DNA of 14,137 bases from Sulfidibacterium sp964473395 (lineage in GTDB: Bacteria > Bacteroidota > Bacteroidia > Bacteroidales > F082): positions 1 to 14,137 of the forward strand of contig CAYYOW010000057.1 in assembly GCA_964473395.1 (NCBI GenBank), read 5' to 3'. Of this stretch, positions 7,618 through 14,137 are shown piece by piece. The notes under the pieces were generated by a model. That model made no database searches, was not told where the DNA came from, and worked only from the letters and a program-made list of their open reading frames with translations. Both the position numbers and the translations under genes were made by a program. The stretch's first letter is position 1. Each line of letters starts with the position of its first letter.

Positions 7618-7728
7618 TTGAAAAAATTATTTCACATAACTGTTATCTTCGATTCTGACGGCTGTAATCAGTTGGGCTACAGTGTGCTGGTGTCTGCTTT
7701 TACCTCCTCCACAACCTCAACCCCCTAG
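7618..7728 (+). CDS. Putative threonine leader peptide of the thrABC operon
   Basis: This 36-codon frame starts with TTG at 7618, eight bases after an AAAGG Shine-Dalgarno-like sequence (7606-7610), and ends at TAG 7726-7728, 114 bases before thrA. It begins (M)KKLFHITVIFDSDG and ends FTSSTTSTP, so four of the last eight codons are Thr (ACC, ACA, ACC, ACC) with serines between. By analogy with thrL of enteric bacteria, slow decoding of these codons when threonyl-tRNA is short would stall the ribosome next to the downstream hairpins. What I see is the frame, its position and its Thr-rich end; the regulatory role is inference. Against it: the start is TTG, and there are fewer Thr codons than in the E. 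coli leader. Confidence 0.55.
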   Translation: MKKLFHITVIFDSDGCNQLGYSVLVSAFTSSTTSTP

Positions 7729-7781
7729 GGGGTTATATCTTTCATATTATTCCATGGGGAAACATTATTCCCGCTTTATTT
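7719..7781 (+). promoter_or_regulatory. Candidate threonine attenuator hairpins
   Basis: Segment 1 (ACCCCC, 7720-7725) pairs with segment 2 (GGGGGT, 7728-7733) within the 16-base perfect palindrome AACCCCCTAGGGGGTT (7719-7734), which contains the leader stop codon. Segment 3 (GGGAA, 7757-7761) pairs with segment 4 (TTCCC, 7768-7772), followed after GC by TTTATTT (7775-7781), a weak terminator shape. Segment 2 can alternatively pair with ATTCCC (7767-7772) using two G-U wobbles, which would break the 3:4 stem. This is the arrangement expected of a transcription attenuator. The stems are short, so the model is tentative. Confidence 0.4.
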
Positions 7782-7786
7782 AACAA

Positions 7787-7818
7787 AACAGGCATTGGTA
7801 CGTACCGGGGGTCCTGTT
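7787..7818 (+). promoter_or_regulatory. Hairpin just upstream of the thrA start
   Basis: AACAGG (7787-7792) pairs with CCTGTT (7813-7818), enclosing the 10-base palindrome GGTACGTACC (7797-7806) and a GGGGGT (7807-7812) that also complements ACCCCC of the leader end. It finishes 24 bases before the thrA ATG and leaves the A-rich initiation region unpaired. It could be part of the leader regulation or an mRNA 5' structure. Confidence 0.4.
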
Positions 7819-7842
7819 AATTCCTATTAAAAATAGAAAAAA

Positions 7843-10290
7843 ATGAAAGTCTTAAAATTTGGCGGCAGCTCGGTTGCCAACGCTGGAAACATAAAAAAAG
7901 TTATCGAGATCGTTAACCAGGAAAAAGATGACGGCCAATTAGTCGTGGTGGCGTCGGCCCTGGGCAAAGTCACCGACCGGCTTGAAGAGAGTGGTAAGAT
8001 GGCAAGTCTTGGCGACGAGCAATACAAACAAGTACTGAAAATTATTGAAAGCATCCATCTCGGTGTTGTTGATGCACTTTTTCCGCTGAAAGAGCAAAGT
8101 GAAATAAAAGCCGGCATAAAAATGATGATGAACGAACTGGAAGATATCTGTCTGGGTATTTTCCTGTTAAAGGAAATAAATCCGACGATATACGATCTGC
8201 TGTTGTCTTTTGGCGAACGACTTTCGGGATTGCTGATTTCCAAAGCTATGAATTATTATGGTATCCGGATACACTTGCTCGATGCACGCGAAATCATTTT
8301 CACCGATGAAACTTTCGGACATGCACAGGTAAATTTTGAGGAAACAAGGAAGCGTTTTCAGCAACAGATAAGCAACACAAAGGAGCATATTTTTGTTTCC
8401 GGATTTATTGCCTCCTCGGTAAATGGCAAACCTACGACGCTGGGGCGCGGTGGCTCCGATTACACAGCGGCTATACTGGCGGCTTCCGTGGATGCTTCTG
8501 TATTGGAAATTTGGACTGATGTGGATGGTGTGATGACCGCCGATCCGGCTTTTGTTGAAGGTGCGCTTCCTTTGAAAAAACTCTCTTACAGCGAGCTTAT
8601 GGAGATGTCTCATTTTGGCGCCAGAGTAGTTTTCCCGCCGAGTATCCAGCCTGTTATGAAGAAAAATATTCCGGTCTGGATAAAAAACACCTTTCATCCA
8701 GACGCTCCCGGAACACTCATCGACCGCAACGGAACACCCCACGGAAGCCTTGTAAAAGGGCTTTCTCATATTGAGAATATTGCTTTGCTTACACTTTCGG
8801 GTGGTGGAATGGTGGGCGTAACTGGGATTGCTGCCCGCCTTTTCTCGTGCTTGTCACAACAAAAAGTCAATGTTATTTTTATTACACAGGCCTCTTCAGA
8901 ACACTCTATAACACTGGCTATCAGCCCGGATGATATAAAAGAAGCACGAAAGGCTATTGGTGGTGAATTTGAAACGGAAATAAAACTGGCTATCATTGAT
9001 GCCTTGCAGGTGGAACAGGAACTCTCCATTATTGCGCTGGTGGGTGACAACATGAAATCGTCGCTGGGACTGAGCGGAAAGGCTTTCGATGCCCTCGGAA
9101 AAAACGGTGTGAACATCCGCGCCATTGCACAAGGTTCCACAGAACGAAATATCTCTTTCGTGGTATTGAAAAAGGATGTTACCAAAGCACTCAACGTTTT
9201 GCATGAACGGTTTTTTCTTGCCCGCTACAAAAAAGTGCATGTTTTTATGATGGGTGTTGGAAATGTGGGAGGGGCGCTTTTGCAGCAACTTAATGACCAG
9301 TATGATTATCTAAAAAAGGAGTACGCACTGAAAATAAAGGTGATAGCGCTGGGTAACAGCCGCCGGATGCTTTTCGATGAACACGCCATAAACTTTAAAA
9401 ACCGGAAGGAACGACTGCTGACGGAAGGTGAGCCCATGGACCGTGAATTGTTTGTTAGGAAAATGAAAGCGCTCAACCTGCGAAATTCTATTTTTGTGGA
9501 CAACACCGCCAGTGCAGAAATTGCCGGCCTCTACGAAACTGTTCTCAAAAGTAGTATCAGCGTTGTTGCTTCCAACAAAATAGCCTCATCGGCTTCTTAT
9601 GAAGCTTATAAGCGGTTGAATGATACTGCTCTGACGATGAAGAAGAAATATCTGTACGAAACCAATGTAGGCGCCGGATTGCCTGTGCTGAAAACCATTA
9701 GCGACATGATAAAAAGCGGAGACAAAATTCTACGGATCAAAGCGGTGTTGTCGGGAAGTCTTAACTTCATTTTTAACCATTTTACGGAAGGGGTGAAGTT
9801 TTCGGATGTGGTGGTGCAGGCACGGAAGGAAGGTTATACAGAACCCGACCCGCGCATTGACCTGAGCGGAAAAGATGTGATGCGAAAAATTCTGATACTG
9901 GCTCGCGAAAGCGGGTATCCTTTGGAGCCTGAAGATGTTGTCATCAATCCGTTTATGCCCGAAAGCCTAATGAACCGGCATTCCGTAGAAGAGTTTATGA
10001 AAACATTAAGCCAATATGACAACTATTTTGAGAAATTGAGAAAAGATGCTGCCGGGGTTGGAAAAAAATTGAGGTATGTGGCCGAATTCGATAATGGAAA
10101 AGCTGTGGTGGGATTGCAGATGGCTGATGCTTCACAGCCTTATTTCCAGCTCGATGGGAAAGACAACATCGTGCTTATCTATTCGCAACGTTACGACGAA
10201 CAGCCACTAGTCATCAAAGGAGCTGGGGCAGGGGCGGCTGTAACAGCTTCCGGCGTTTTTGCAGACATTATTTCCATTGTAAATCAATAA
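7843..10290 (+). CDS. thrA: Bifunctional aspartokinase / homoserine dehydrogenase
   Basis: The protein catalyses the first and third steps of the aspartate-to-threonine pathway: ATP-dependent phosphorylation of aspartate and NAD(P)H reduction of aspartate semialdehyde to homoserine. The 815 residues match E. coli ThrA (820). Domains in order: aspartokinase catalytic domain (~1-300) with KFGGSSVAN at K5, FGERLSG, and GRGGSDYTAA followed by WTDVDGVMTADP. Two ACT regulatory regions follow (~312-385, ~390-465; KVNVIFITQASSEHSI and GVNIRAIAQGSTERNISFV), where threonine feedback usually acts. The homoserine dehydrogenase part has the nucleotide-binding GVGNVGG (G471-G477), ETNVGAGLPV, SGSLNFIFN from S637 and TEPDPRIDLSGKDV (E667-V679). 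It leads thrB by 10 bases. Confidence 0.97.
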   Translation: MKVLKFGGSSVANAGNIKKVIEIVNQEKDDGQLVVVASALGKVTDRLEESGKMASLGDEQYKQVLKIIESIHLGVVDALFPLKEQSEIKAGIKMMMNELEDICLGIFLLKEINPTIYDLLLSFGERLSGLLISKAMNYYGIRIHLLDAREIIFTDETFGHAQVNFEETRKRFQQQISNTKEHIFVSGFIASSVNGKPTTLGRGGSDYTAAILAASVDASVLEIWTDVDGVMTADPAFVEGALPLKKLSYSELMEMSHFGARVVFPPSIQPVMKKNIPVWIKNTFHPDAPGTLIDRNGTPHGSLVKGLSHIENIALLTLSGGGMVGVTGIAARLFSCLSQQKVNVIFITQASSEHSITLAISPDDIKEARKAIGGEFETEIKLAIIDALQVEQELSIIALVGDNMKSSLGLSGKAFDALGKNGVNIRAIAQGSTERNISFVVLKKDVTKALNVLHERFFLARYKKVHVFMMGVGNVGGALLQQLNDQYDYLKKEYALKIKVIALGNSRRMLFDEHAINFKNRKERLLTEGEPMDRELFVRKMKALNLRNSIFVDNTASAEIAGLYETVLKSSISVVASNKIASSASYEAYKRLNDTALTMKKKYLYETNVGAGLPVLKTISDMIKSGDKILRIKAVLSGSLNFIFNHFTEGVKFSDVVVQARKEGYTEPDPRIDLSGKDVMRKILILARESGYPLEPEDVVINPFMPESLMNRHSVEEFMKTLSQYDNYFEKLRKDAAGVGKKLRYVAEFDNGKAVVGLQMADASQPYFQLDGKDNIVLIYSQRYDEQPLVIKGAGAGAAVTASGVFADIISIVNQ

Positions 10291-10300
10291 ATTGACGAAT

Positions 10301-11224
10301 ATGAAAGAAGTTACAATTTTTTCTCCGGCAACGGTGGCCAATGTCTCCTGTGCTTTTGATATTATGGGCTTTGCCGTGGAGCAGGCCGGAGACCGGATGA
10401 CTTTCCGGAAAACAGATGAAAATGGCATTCGCATTATGATGAAAAACTACAGGGAACTCCCTTCCGAGCCAGAAAAGAATGTGGCCGGTGTGGTGGCGCT
10501 GGCCATGCTCGAAAAGAGTCAGCCCGGCTTTGGTATTCTCATCGAAATGGAAAAAGGTATCCTTCCGGGAAGCGGCATGGGATCCAGCGGTGCCAGTGCC
10601 GGCGGAGCTGCTTTTGGCGTCAATAAACTGCTCGGCGAACCATTTGGAAAAACAGAACTGGTACAGTTTGCTATGCTGGGTGAAGCGCTGGCTTCAGGTG
10701 TGGCGCATGCTGATAATGTGGCGCCTAACCTGTTCGGTGGCTTTACGCTGGTGCGTAGCACCGCACCCCTCGACATAATCCCTCTGCATACCCCGGAAAA
10801 GCTCTCGGTAAGTCTGATTCACCCATTGATTGAAGTGAAAACTAAAAATGCGCGGAATATCCTGAAGAAATCCCTTCTGTTAAAGGATGCTGTGACACAG
10901 TGGGGCAATGTGGCCGGACTTATCAGTGGGCTTTTCATGGAAGATTTCGGACTGATAGCTCGTTCGATGCATGATGGTATTGTGGAGCCCGTCCGCTCCA
11001 TGCTCATTCCGATGTTTGATGAACTCAAACAGACTGCATTAGATGCTGGTGCCCTCGGATGTAGTATTTCAGGATCGGGACCTTCTGTTTTCGCCCTATC
11101 GTCTGATTTGGCTACAGCCGGAAAGGTAACTGAAGCCATGCGGAAAGTTTATGCCGGTAGGGATATGCCTTTTGAGACATTTACATCCGGTATTGGTAAA
11201 CAGGGGTGCCGTGTGTTGAGCTAG
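10301..11224 (+). CDS. thrB: Homoserine kinase (GHMP family)
   Basis: ThrB phosphorylates homoserine with ATP to give O-phosphohomoserine, the substrate of threonine synthase. The 307-residue product has the three GHMP-kinase motifs: an N-terminal PATVANVSCAFDIMGFAV, the ATP-binding loop PGSGMGSSGASAGG (P89 onward), and the C-terminal LGCSISGSGPSVFAL. The ATG at 10301 is preferred over the in-frame TTG at 10292, because the family starts with a short strand (MKEVTIFSPAT). It lies 10 bases after thrA and is surely co-transcribed. Some Bacteroidota use a phosphoglycerate-mutase-like enzyme at this step; here the classical GHMP enzyme is present. Confidence 0.96.
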   Translation: MKEVTIFSPATVANVSCAFDIMGFAVEQAGDRMTFRKTDENGIRIMMKNYRELPSEPEKNVAGVVALAMLEKSQPGFGILIEMEKGILPGSGMGSSGASAGGAAFGVNKLLGEPFGKTELVQFAMLGEALASGVAHADNVAPNLFGGFTLVRSTAPLDIIPLHTPEKLSVSLIHPLIEVKTKNARNILKKSLLLKDAVTQWGNVAGLISGLFMEDFGLIARSMHDGIVEPVRSMLIPMFDELKQTALDAGALGCSISGSGPSVFALSSDLATAGKVTEAMRKVYAGRDMPFETFTSGIGKQGCRVLS

Positions 11225-11266
11225 AAAAAAGAGTTTAAATTTCTATCGAAAGTTATAAGGAATAAT

Positions 11267-11342
11267 GAATACCGATTAGCGACTTTTGATTTAAGAAGTG
11301 GAGTGCTATACTTCTAAATTTTTTATTCGTTAATCGTTATTC
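11267..11342. repeat. Long imperfect inverted repeat between thrB and thrC
   Basis: Bases 11267-11282 and 11327-11342 pair at 14 of 16 positions plus one G-T wobble. Nested inside, AGAAGT (11294-11299) pairs with ACTTCT (11310-11315), followed by AAATTTTTT (11316-11324). The arms are built of GATTA/CGTTA/CGAAT-like units. It may be a dispersed repeat, or the inner hairpin may weaken transcription into thrC. A further small palindrome, ATTTGGATTCCAAAT, lies at 11383-11397. Confidence 0.6.
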
Positions 11343-11471
11343 GAAATTAAAGAAAATAATAGTTGGGAAAATAGTCCTGCTCATTTGGATTCCAAATCCG
11401 AATATATTGAGAAAGAAAGATATATCATCCTGGCCAAAGAAAGATTTGATAAACGAAAAATTAATATTTGA
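11334..11471 (+). other. Start-less open frame before thrC, possible gene relic
   Basis: A 45-codon frame runs between TAA (11331-11333) and TGA (11469-11471) and reads like protein, with EYIEKERYIILAKERFDKRK near its end. It has no ATG, GTG or convincing start and no domain that I recognise. It is rich in Lys and Glu codons, as A-rich DNA tends to give. It is most likely chance or a decayed fragment. Confidence 0.2.
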
Positions 11472-11482
11472 AATCAGACAAA

Positions 11483-12927
11483 ATGAAATATTACAGTACA
11501 AACCACAAGTCAGAAAATGTATCCTTTGAAAAAGCGGTGTTGCAAAGTATGGCTGGAGACAAAGGGTTGTATTTTCCGGAGAGAATTCCGGTTCTTCCCG
11601 ACTCCTTTTTCAGTGCTCTTCCGGGAATGTCGCTGAGCGAAATAGGCTTTAATTTCCTGAAGCCTTATGTTGCCGGCGCTTTACCGGATGCTGAGCTGAA
11701 AGGTATCATGGAAGATGTTTTTTCTTTTGATATTCCGCTGGCGGAGGTGGGGCCTGGCAAATATGCTTTAGAACTTTTCCACGGCCCTACGCTGGCTTTT
11801 AAAGATGTGGGTGCTCGGACGCTGGCACGTTTTCTGTCCAAATTTTCAACAACCAATAAAACAACTATTCTTGTGGCTACTTCAGGTGATACGGGTAGCG
11901 CCGTGGCTCATGGCTTTTTTGATATGCCCAATATCGATGTGGTGGTATTGTTTCCTAAAAACAAAGTTAGCAAACTTCAGGAAAAACAGTTTACCACCCT
12001 GGGAAAAAACATCATGGCGTTGGAGGTGAACGGGAACTTTGATGACTGCCAACGGATGGTAAAAGCTGCTTTTGTTGATGATGGATTGAAAAAGCGGATG
12101 TACTTGTCCTCGGCTAACTCCATCAATATTGCCCGGTTGTTACCCCAGGCTATTTATTATTTTTACGCTTTTGGTCAGCTTAAAAGCAGAGAAAAGCCTG
12201 TCGCCATTTCCGTCCCGACCGGAAATCTCGGCAACCTTACTGCCGGATTGCTGGCCAAAAAATCAGGACNNNNNNNNNNNNNNNNNNNNNNNNNNNNNNN
12301 NNNNNNNNNNNNNNNNNNNNNNNNNNNNNNNNNNNNNNNNNNNNNNNNNNNNNNNNNNNNNNNNNNNNNCCGACCGGAAATCTCGGCAACCTTACTGCCG
12401 GATTGCTGGCCAAAAAATCAGGACTTCCCGTGGCCCGTTTTGTGGCTGCTGCTAACCGGAACAATGTCTTTCAGGAATATCTGGAAACGGGTATGTTCCG
12501 GTCACGGCCATCGGTTCCCACACTTTCCAACGCTATGGATGTGGGAGATCCCAGTAATCTCGTCCGTATTAGGGAATTATATAACCACTCTTTTGAAGCT
12601 GCCAGAAAGGATATCAAGCCATATCATTTCTCTGATGAGGAGACCCGCCGTGCAATAGCAGATGTTTACCACCGGACAGAGTATGTTCTAGACCCGCATG
12701 GTGCAGTGGCTTATCTCGGATTGTCTGCTTACATGAAAGAAAAAAATGTTACGGGAATATTTCTGGAAACAGCCCATCCGGCAAAATTTTACCAAACTGT
12801 GGAGCAGGAAATTCCTGCGAAAGTGGAGATGCCCCAACGATTGGCAAAAAGCCTGCATCTCCCGAAACAATCTGTGGAAATTGGTAACCGGCCGGAGGAT
12901 TTGAAAAGGTTCCTGCTGGAACGGTAA
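11483..12927 (+). CDS. thrC: Threonine synthase, interrupted by an assembly gap
   Basis: ThrC is the PLP enzyme that converts O-phosphohomoserine to threonine. The start is ATG at 11483 (MKYYSTNHKSENVSFEKAV). Visible features: HGPTLAFKDVGAR with the PLP-binding lysine K107, ATSGDTGSAVAHGF, and the phosphate-binding glycine loop SVPTGNLGNLTAG. As written, the frame is broken by 100 N (12270-12369) and by an exact 55-base repeat of the pre-gap sequence at 12370-12424. Removing 12270-12424 joins codon 263 in frame and gives 1,290 bases, or 429 residues plus stop, the normal length for this family. The C-terminal part (LPVARFVAAANRNNVFQEYL to FLLER) then continues without a break. The gene is therefore judged intact in the organism. 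It lies 258 bases after thrB. Confidence 0.93.
12215..12424. repeat. Exact 55-base duplication flanking the N gap (assembly artefact)
   Basis: Bases 12215-12269 and 12370-12424 are identical over all 55 positions and both abut the N run. This is what two contigs with an unmerged k-mer-length overlap look like after scaffolding. It is not a biological repeat. Confidence 0.93.
12270..12369. other. Scaffold gap of 100 N
   Basis: The run is exactly 100 N, the placeholder length commonly used for gaps of unknown size. The flanking 55-base identity and the restored thrC frame imply that no sequence is missing and that the true gap size is negative (-55). Confidence 0.95.
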
Positions 12928-13081
12928 CGCATTGTCGTAGTACCTGGTATTGTTGAGGGTTGAGCTTTTCGGCCCATTCTTTTTCATCGTGTTTTACTTT
13001 TGTCATAGTCGTCTCTTTGTCTTGTCCCAGGGCGTTTGAAAACATAAAAATTACAGTAAGGAAAAGTAGTATCTTTTTCAT
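12928..13081 (-). pseudogene. msrB: Truncated 5' fragment of a secreted methionine sulfoxide reductase B
   Basis: Reading the minus strand from ATG at 13081, the product starts with a signal peptide (MKKILLFLTVIFMFSNALGQ), then DKETTMTKVKHDEKEWAEKL and NPQQYQVLRQ. The pattern K-x-[DE]-x-E-W-x-x-x-L-x-P-x-Q-Y-x-V-L-R is the N-terminal signature of MsrB, which reduces methionine-R-sulfoxide. After about 51 codons the similarity stops at the position corresponding to the thrC stop codon; the frame then reads antisense thrC and ends at 12749. The zinc cysteines and the catalytic region are absent, so it cannot be active. It is convergent with thrC. A misassembly at this point is an alternative to a real deletion. 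Confidence 0.7.
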
Positions 13082-13090
13082 AAGCTTTGT

Positions 13091-13098
13091 CAAAAATA
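13091..13098 (-). promoter_or_regulatory. Possible promoter -7 element of the msrB fragment
   Basis: On the minus strand TATTTTTG fits TAnnTTTG and lies only 9 bases before the ATG at 13081, which would give a very short leader. No -33 TTTG is seen. Confidence 0.3.
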
Positions 13099-13181
13099 GT
13101 TATTTCGGCTGGTTTTACCGTCATGCCCCTTCCAACTGCATTTCGTACAAAACGTCCTGTTTTCATTTCCCTAAATAATTC

Positions 13182-13189
13182 TACTTTTA
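13182..13189 (+). promoter_or_regulatory. Possible promoter -7 element of the FkbM gene
   Basis: TACTTTTA is one base from TAnnTTTG and lies 49 bases before the ATG at 13239. The -33 region is not clear. The 157 bases between the msrB fragment and this gene show no other feature. Confidence 0.35.
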
Positions 13190-13238
13190 CAAGCCGAAAA
13201 GACGAAGTGACGTAGAGTGAAAAAAGAAGTAGCTGAAT

Positions 13239-14132
13239 ATGGTAAAACAAAAAAAATCATTGTATAATAAGACTGTTCCCAAGTTTATAAGAAGACCCGT
13301 TCGTAACCGGCAACTCAAAAAAACTATCCTTGATTATTATTCCTCTCTCCCTGCGGAGTCTGTCAATGAAGAAGAAATAGCTGCTCTTAATTTCCTTAAA
13401 CATAATAAACTGTGTGTTTTTCCTTACCCGTTTCAACACAATTATAAGCGTGAAAATATTTCAGTATATCAAGATGATGTATTGGGTCTAAAATATATTT
13501 TGACCGAAGGGAAACGCTTATATTTCAGGCGAAAATCCTCTTCGCGTGGAATAAGGAGGAACTACAATTACTTGTTGATGGAGCAGGATTTAAACTCTCC
13601 CCATCGTTATCTGAATGATAATTTTGATGTTGAAAACAACGACATATTGGTTGATGTGGGTGCCGCTGAAGGTAATCTGGCGCTGTCAGTAATAGAAAAG
13701 GTTAATAAAGTGTATTTGTTTGAAACCGATGAAAACTGGATTGAAGCGCTAAAAGCCACTTTTGCCCCCTGGAAAGACAAAGTTGAAATTATCAACAAGT
13801 TTGTTTCGGATATAAATGATGAGAGAACTGTTTCACTGGATCAATTTTTTAAAGATCGTGAGAAATACTCTTTTTTGAAAATTGATGTGGAAGGAGCTGA
13901 AAATGAAGTCCTGAATGGATGTGAAACGTTTCTGTCTTCCAATGTGCCGTTAAAAATTGCGGTATGTTGTTATCATAAACCTAATGATGAACATCTGTTT
14001 AATGAACGATTATTGAAGAGAGGTTTTTCTACCTCCTTTTCTCACGGCTATATGATTTTTGATGAACCTAAAACTTTTTCCCCTCCCTATTTGCGAAAAG
14101 GTGTTCTCCGGGGTGAAAAAACTGCAGGTTAA
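13239..14132 (+). CDS. FkbM family SAM-dependent methyltransferase
   Basis: The 297-residue cytoplasmic protein has a basic N-terminal third (MVKQKKSLYNKTVPKFIRRP) and then an FkbM-type methyltransferase domain. SAM motif I is VDVGAAEGNLAL (D139-G145), the ribose-binding acid is E162 in YLFETDENW, and the family hallmark LKIDVEGAENEVLNG follows (D216, E218). The C-terminal PYLRKGVLRG is typical of the family. FkbM enzymes usually O-methylate sugars or small molecules and often sit in surface-glycan loci; the substrate here is unknown. The gene is complete, ending in TAA at 14130-14132. Codons look more A/T-rich than in the thr genes, which may reflect different ancestry. An ATG at 14134 may start the next gene just outside the window. 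Confidence 0.88.
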   Translation: MVKQKKSLYNKTVPKFIRRPVRNRQLKKTILDYYSSLPAESVNEEEIAALNFLKHNKLCVFPYPFQHNYKRENISVYQDDVLGLKYILTEGKRLYFRRKSSSRGIRRNYNYLLMEQDLNSPHRYLNDNFDVENNDILVDVGAAEGNLALSVIEKVNKVYLFETDENWIEALKATFAPWKDKVEIINKFVSDINDERTVSLDQFFKDREKYSFLKIDVEGAENEVLNGCETFLSSNVPLKIAVCCYHKPNDEHLFNERLLKRGFSTSFSHGYMIFDEPKTFSPPYLRKGVLRGEKTAG

Positions 14133-14137
14133 TATGG

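Larger units (their letters stand above)
7531..7635 (+). repeat. 18-bp perfect direct repeat (two copies) in the thr leader region
   Basis: TTGAAAAAATTATTTCAC occurs at 7531-7548 and again at 7618-7635, 87 bases apart. The second copy forms the first six codons of the predicted thr leader peptide. In the first copy the same frame stops two codons later (TAG 7555-7557). The copies might be operator sites or the result of a local duplication. Confidence 0.7.

Noticed and set aside
8167..8769. Minus-strand frame of 200 codons inside thrA
   Set aside because: It is antisense to the conserved aspartokinase catalytic domain and has no recognisable protein features.
10292..10300. TTG start for thrB at 10292
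   Set aside because: The ATG at 10301 fits the homoserine kinase N-terminus better.
12370..12424. Tandem repeat or partial gene duplication within thrC
   Set aside because: The copies are exactly 55 bases, identical, and abut a 100-N scaffold gap; collapsing them restores the gene, so this is an assembly artefact.
12749..12927. Minus-strand frame continuing from the msrB fragment as a genuine C-terminal domain
   Set aside because: This part is the antisense of the conserved thrC C-terminus and has no MsrB similarity.
1..14137. CRISPR array, tRNA or rRNA gene, prophage, transposase or defence system
   Set aside because: I found no spaced repeat array, no tRNA-like cloverleaf, and no integrase, transposase or defence protein among the coding regions.

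Overview
The window looks like a chromosomal segment of a Bacteroidota (Bacteroidetes) bacterium, most likely a scaffold from a draft or metagenome assembly. Supporting signs are a ~1,100-residue SecA with a C-terminal CxCx8CC zinc site, a fused aspartokinase/homoserine dehydrogenase followed by thrB and thrC, a secreted protein with a C-terminal TlpA-like thioredoxin domain, and repeated TAnnTTTG-type -7 promoter elements. A run of exactly 100 N lies inside thrC.

Layout. Positions 1-200 hold inverted repeats and no convincing gene. rplS (270-623) follows its own promoter and ends in a clear intrinsic terminator (646-676). Next comes a compact three-gene run, coaD (871-1329), a SAM methyltransferase (1345-1989) and a secreted thioredoxin-like protein (1986-3398); the last two overlap by ATGA. 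secA (3494-6787) and a small exported protein of unknown function (6815-7246) follow, the latter with a promoter-like element overlapping the secA stop codon. A 596-base non-genic stretch (7247-7842) separates these from thrA (7843-10290), thrB (10301-11224) and thrC (11483-12927). Convergent to thrC lies a truncated 5' piece of a secreted msrB (12928-13081, minus strand). The window closes with an FkbM-type methyltransferase (13239-14132).

The genes mostly serve core functions: translation (L19), CoA synthesis (CoaD), protein export (SecA) and the homoserine-to-threonine pathway. ThrA makes homoserine from aspartate in concert with aspartate-semialdehyde dehydrogenase (not in the window), ThrB phosphorylates it and ThrC makes threonine.

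The most interesting observation is in the thr leader region. A promoter-like element (7590-7597) and a Shine-Dalgarno-like AAAGG precede a TTG-started 36-codon open frame (7618-7728) whose last nine residues are FTSSTTSTP. Its stop codon sits inside a perfect GC-rich palindrome, which is followed by a second, competing hairpin with a U-rich tail. This fits a threonine transcription attenuator. The leader frame begins with an 18-bp sequence that also occurs 87 bp upstream.

The second notable observation is technical. The 55 bases before the N gap are repeated exactly after it, so the gap is an unmerged contig overlap. Collapsing it restores an uninterrupted 429-residue threonine synthase.
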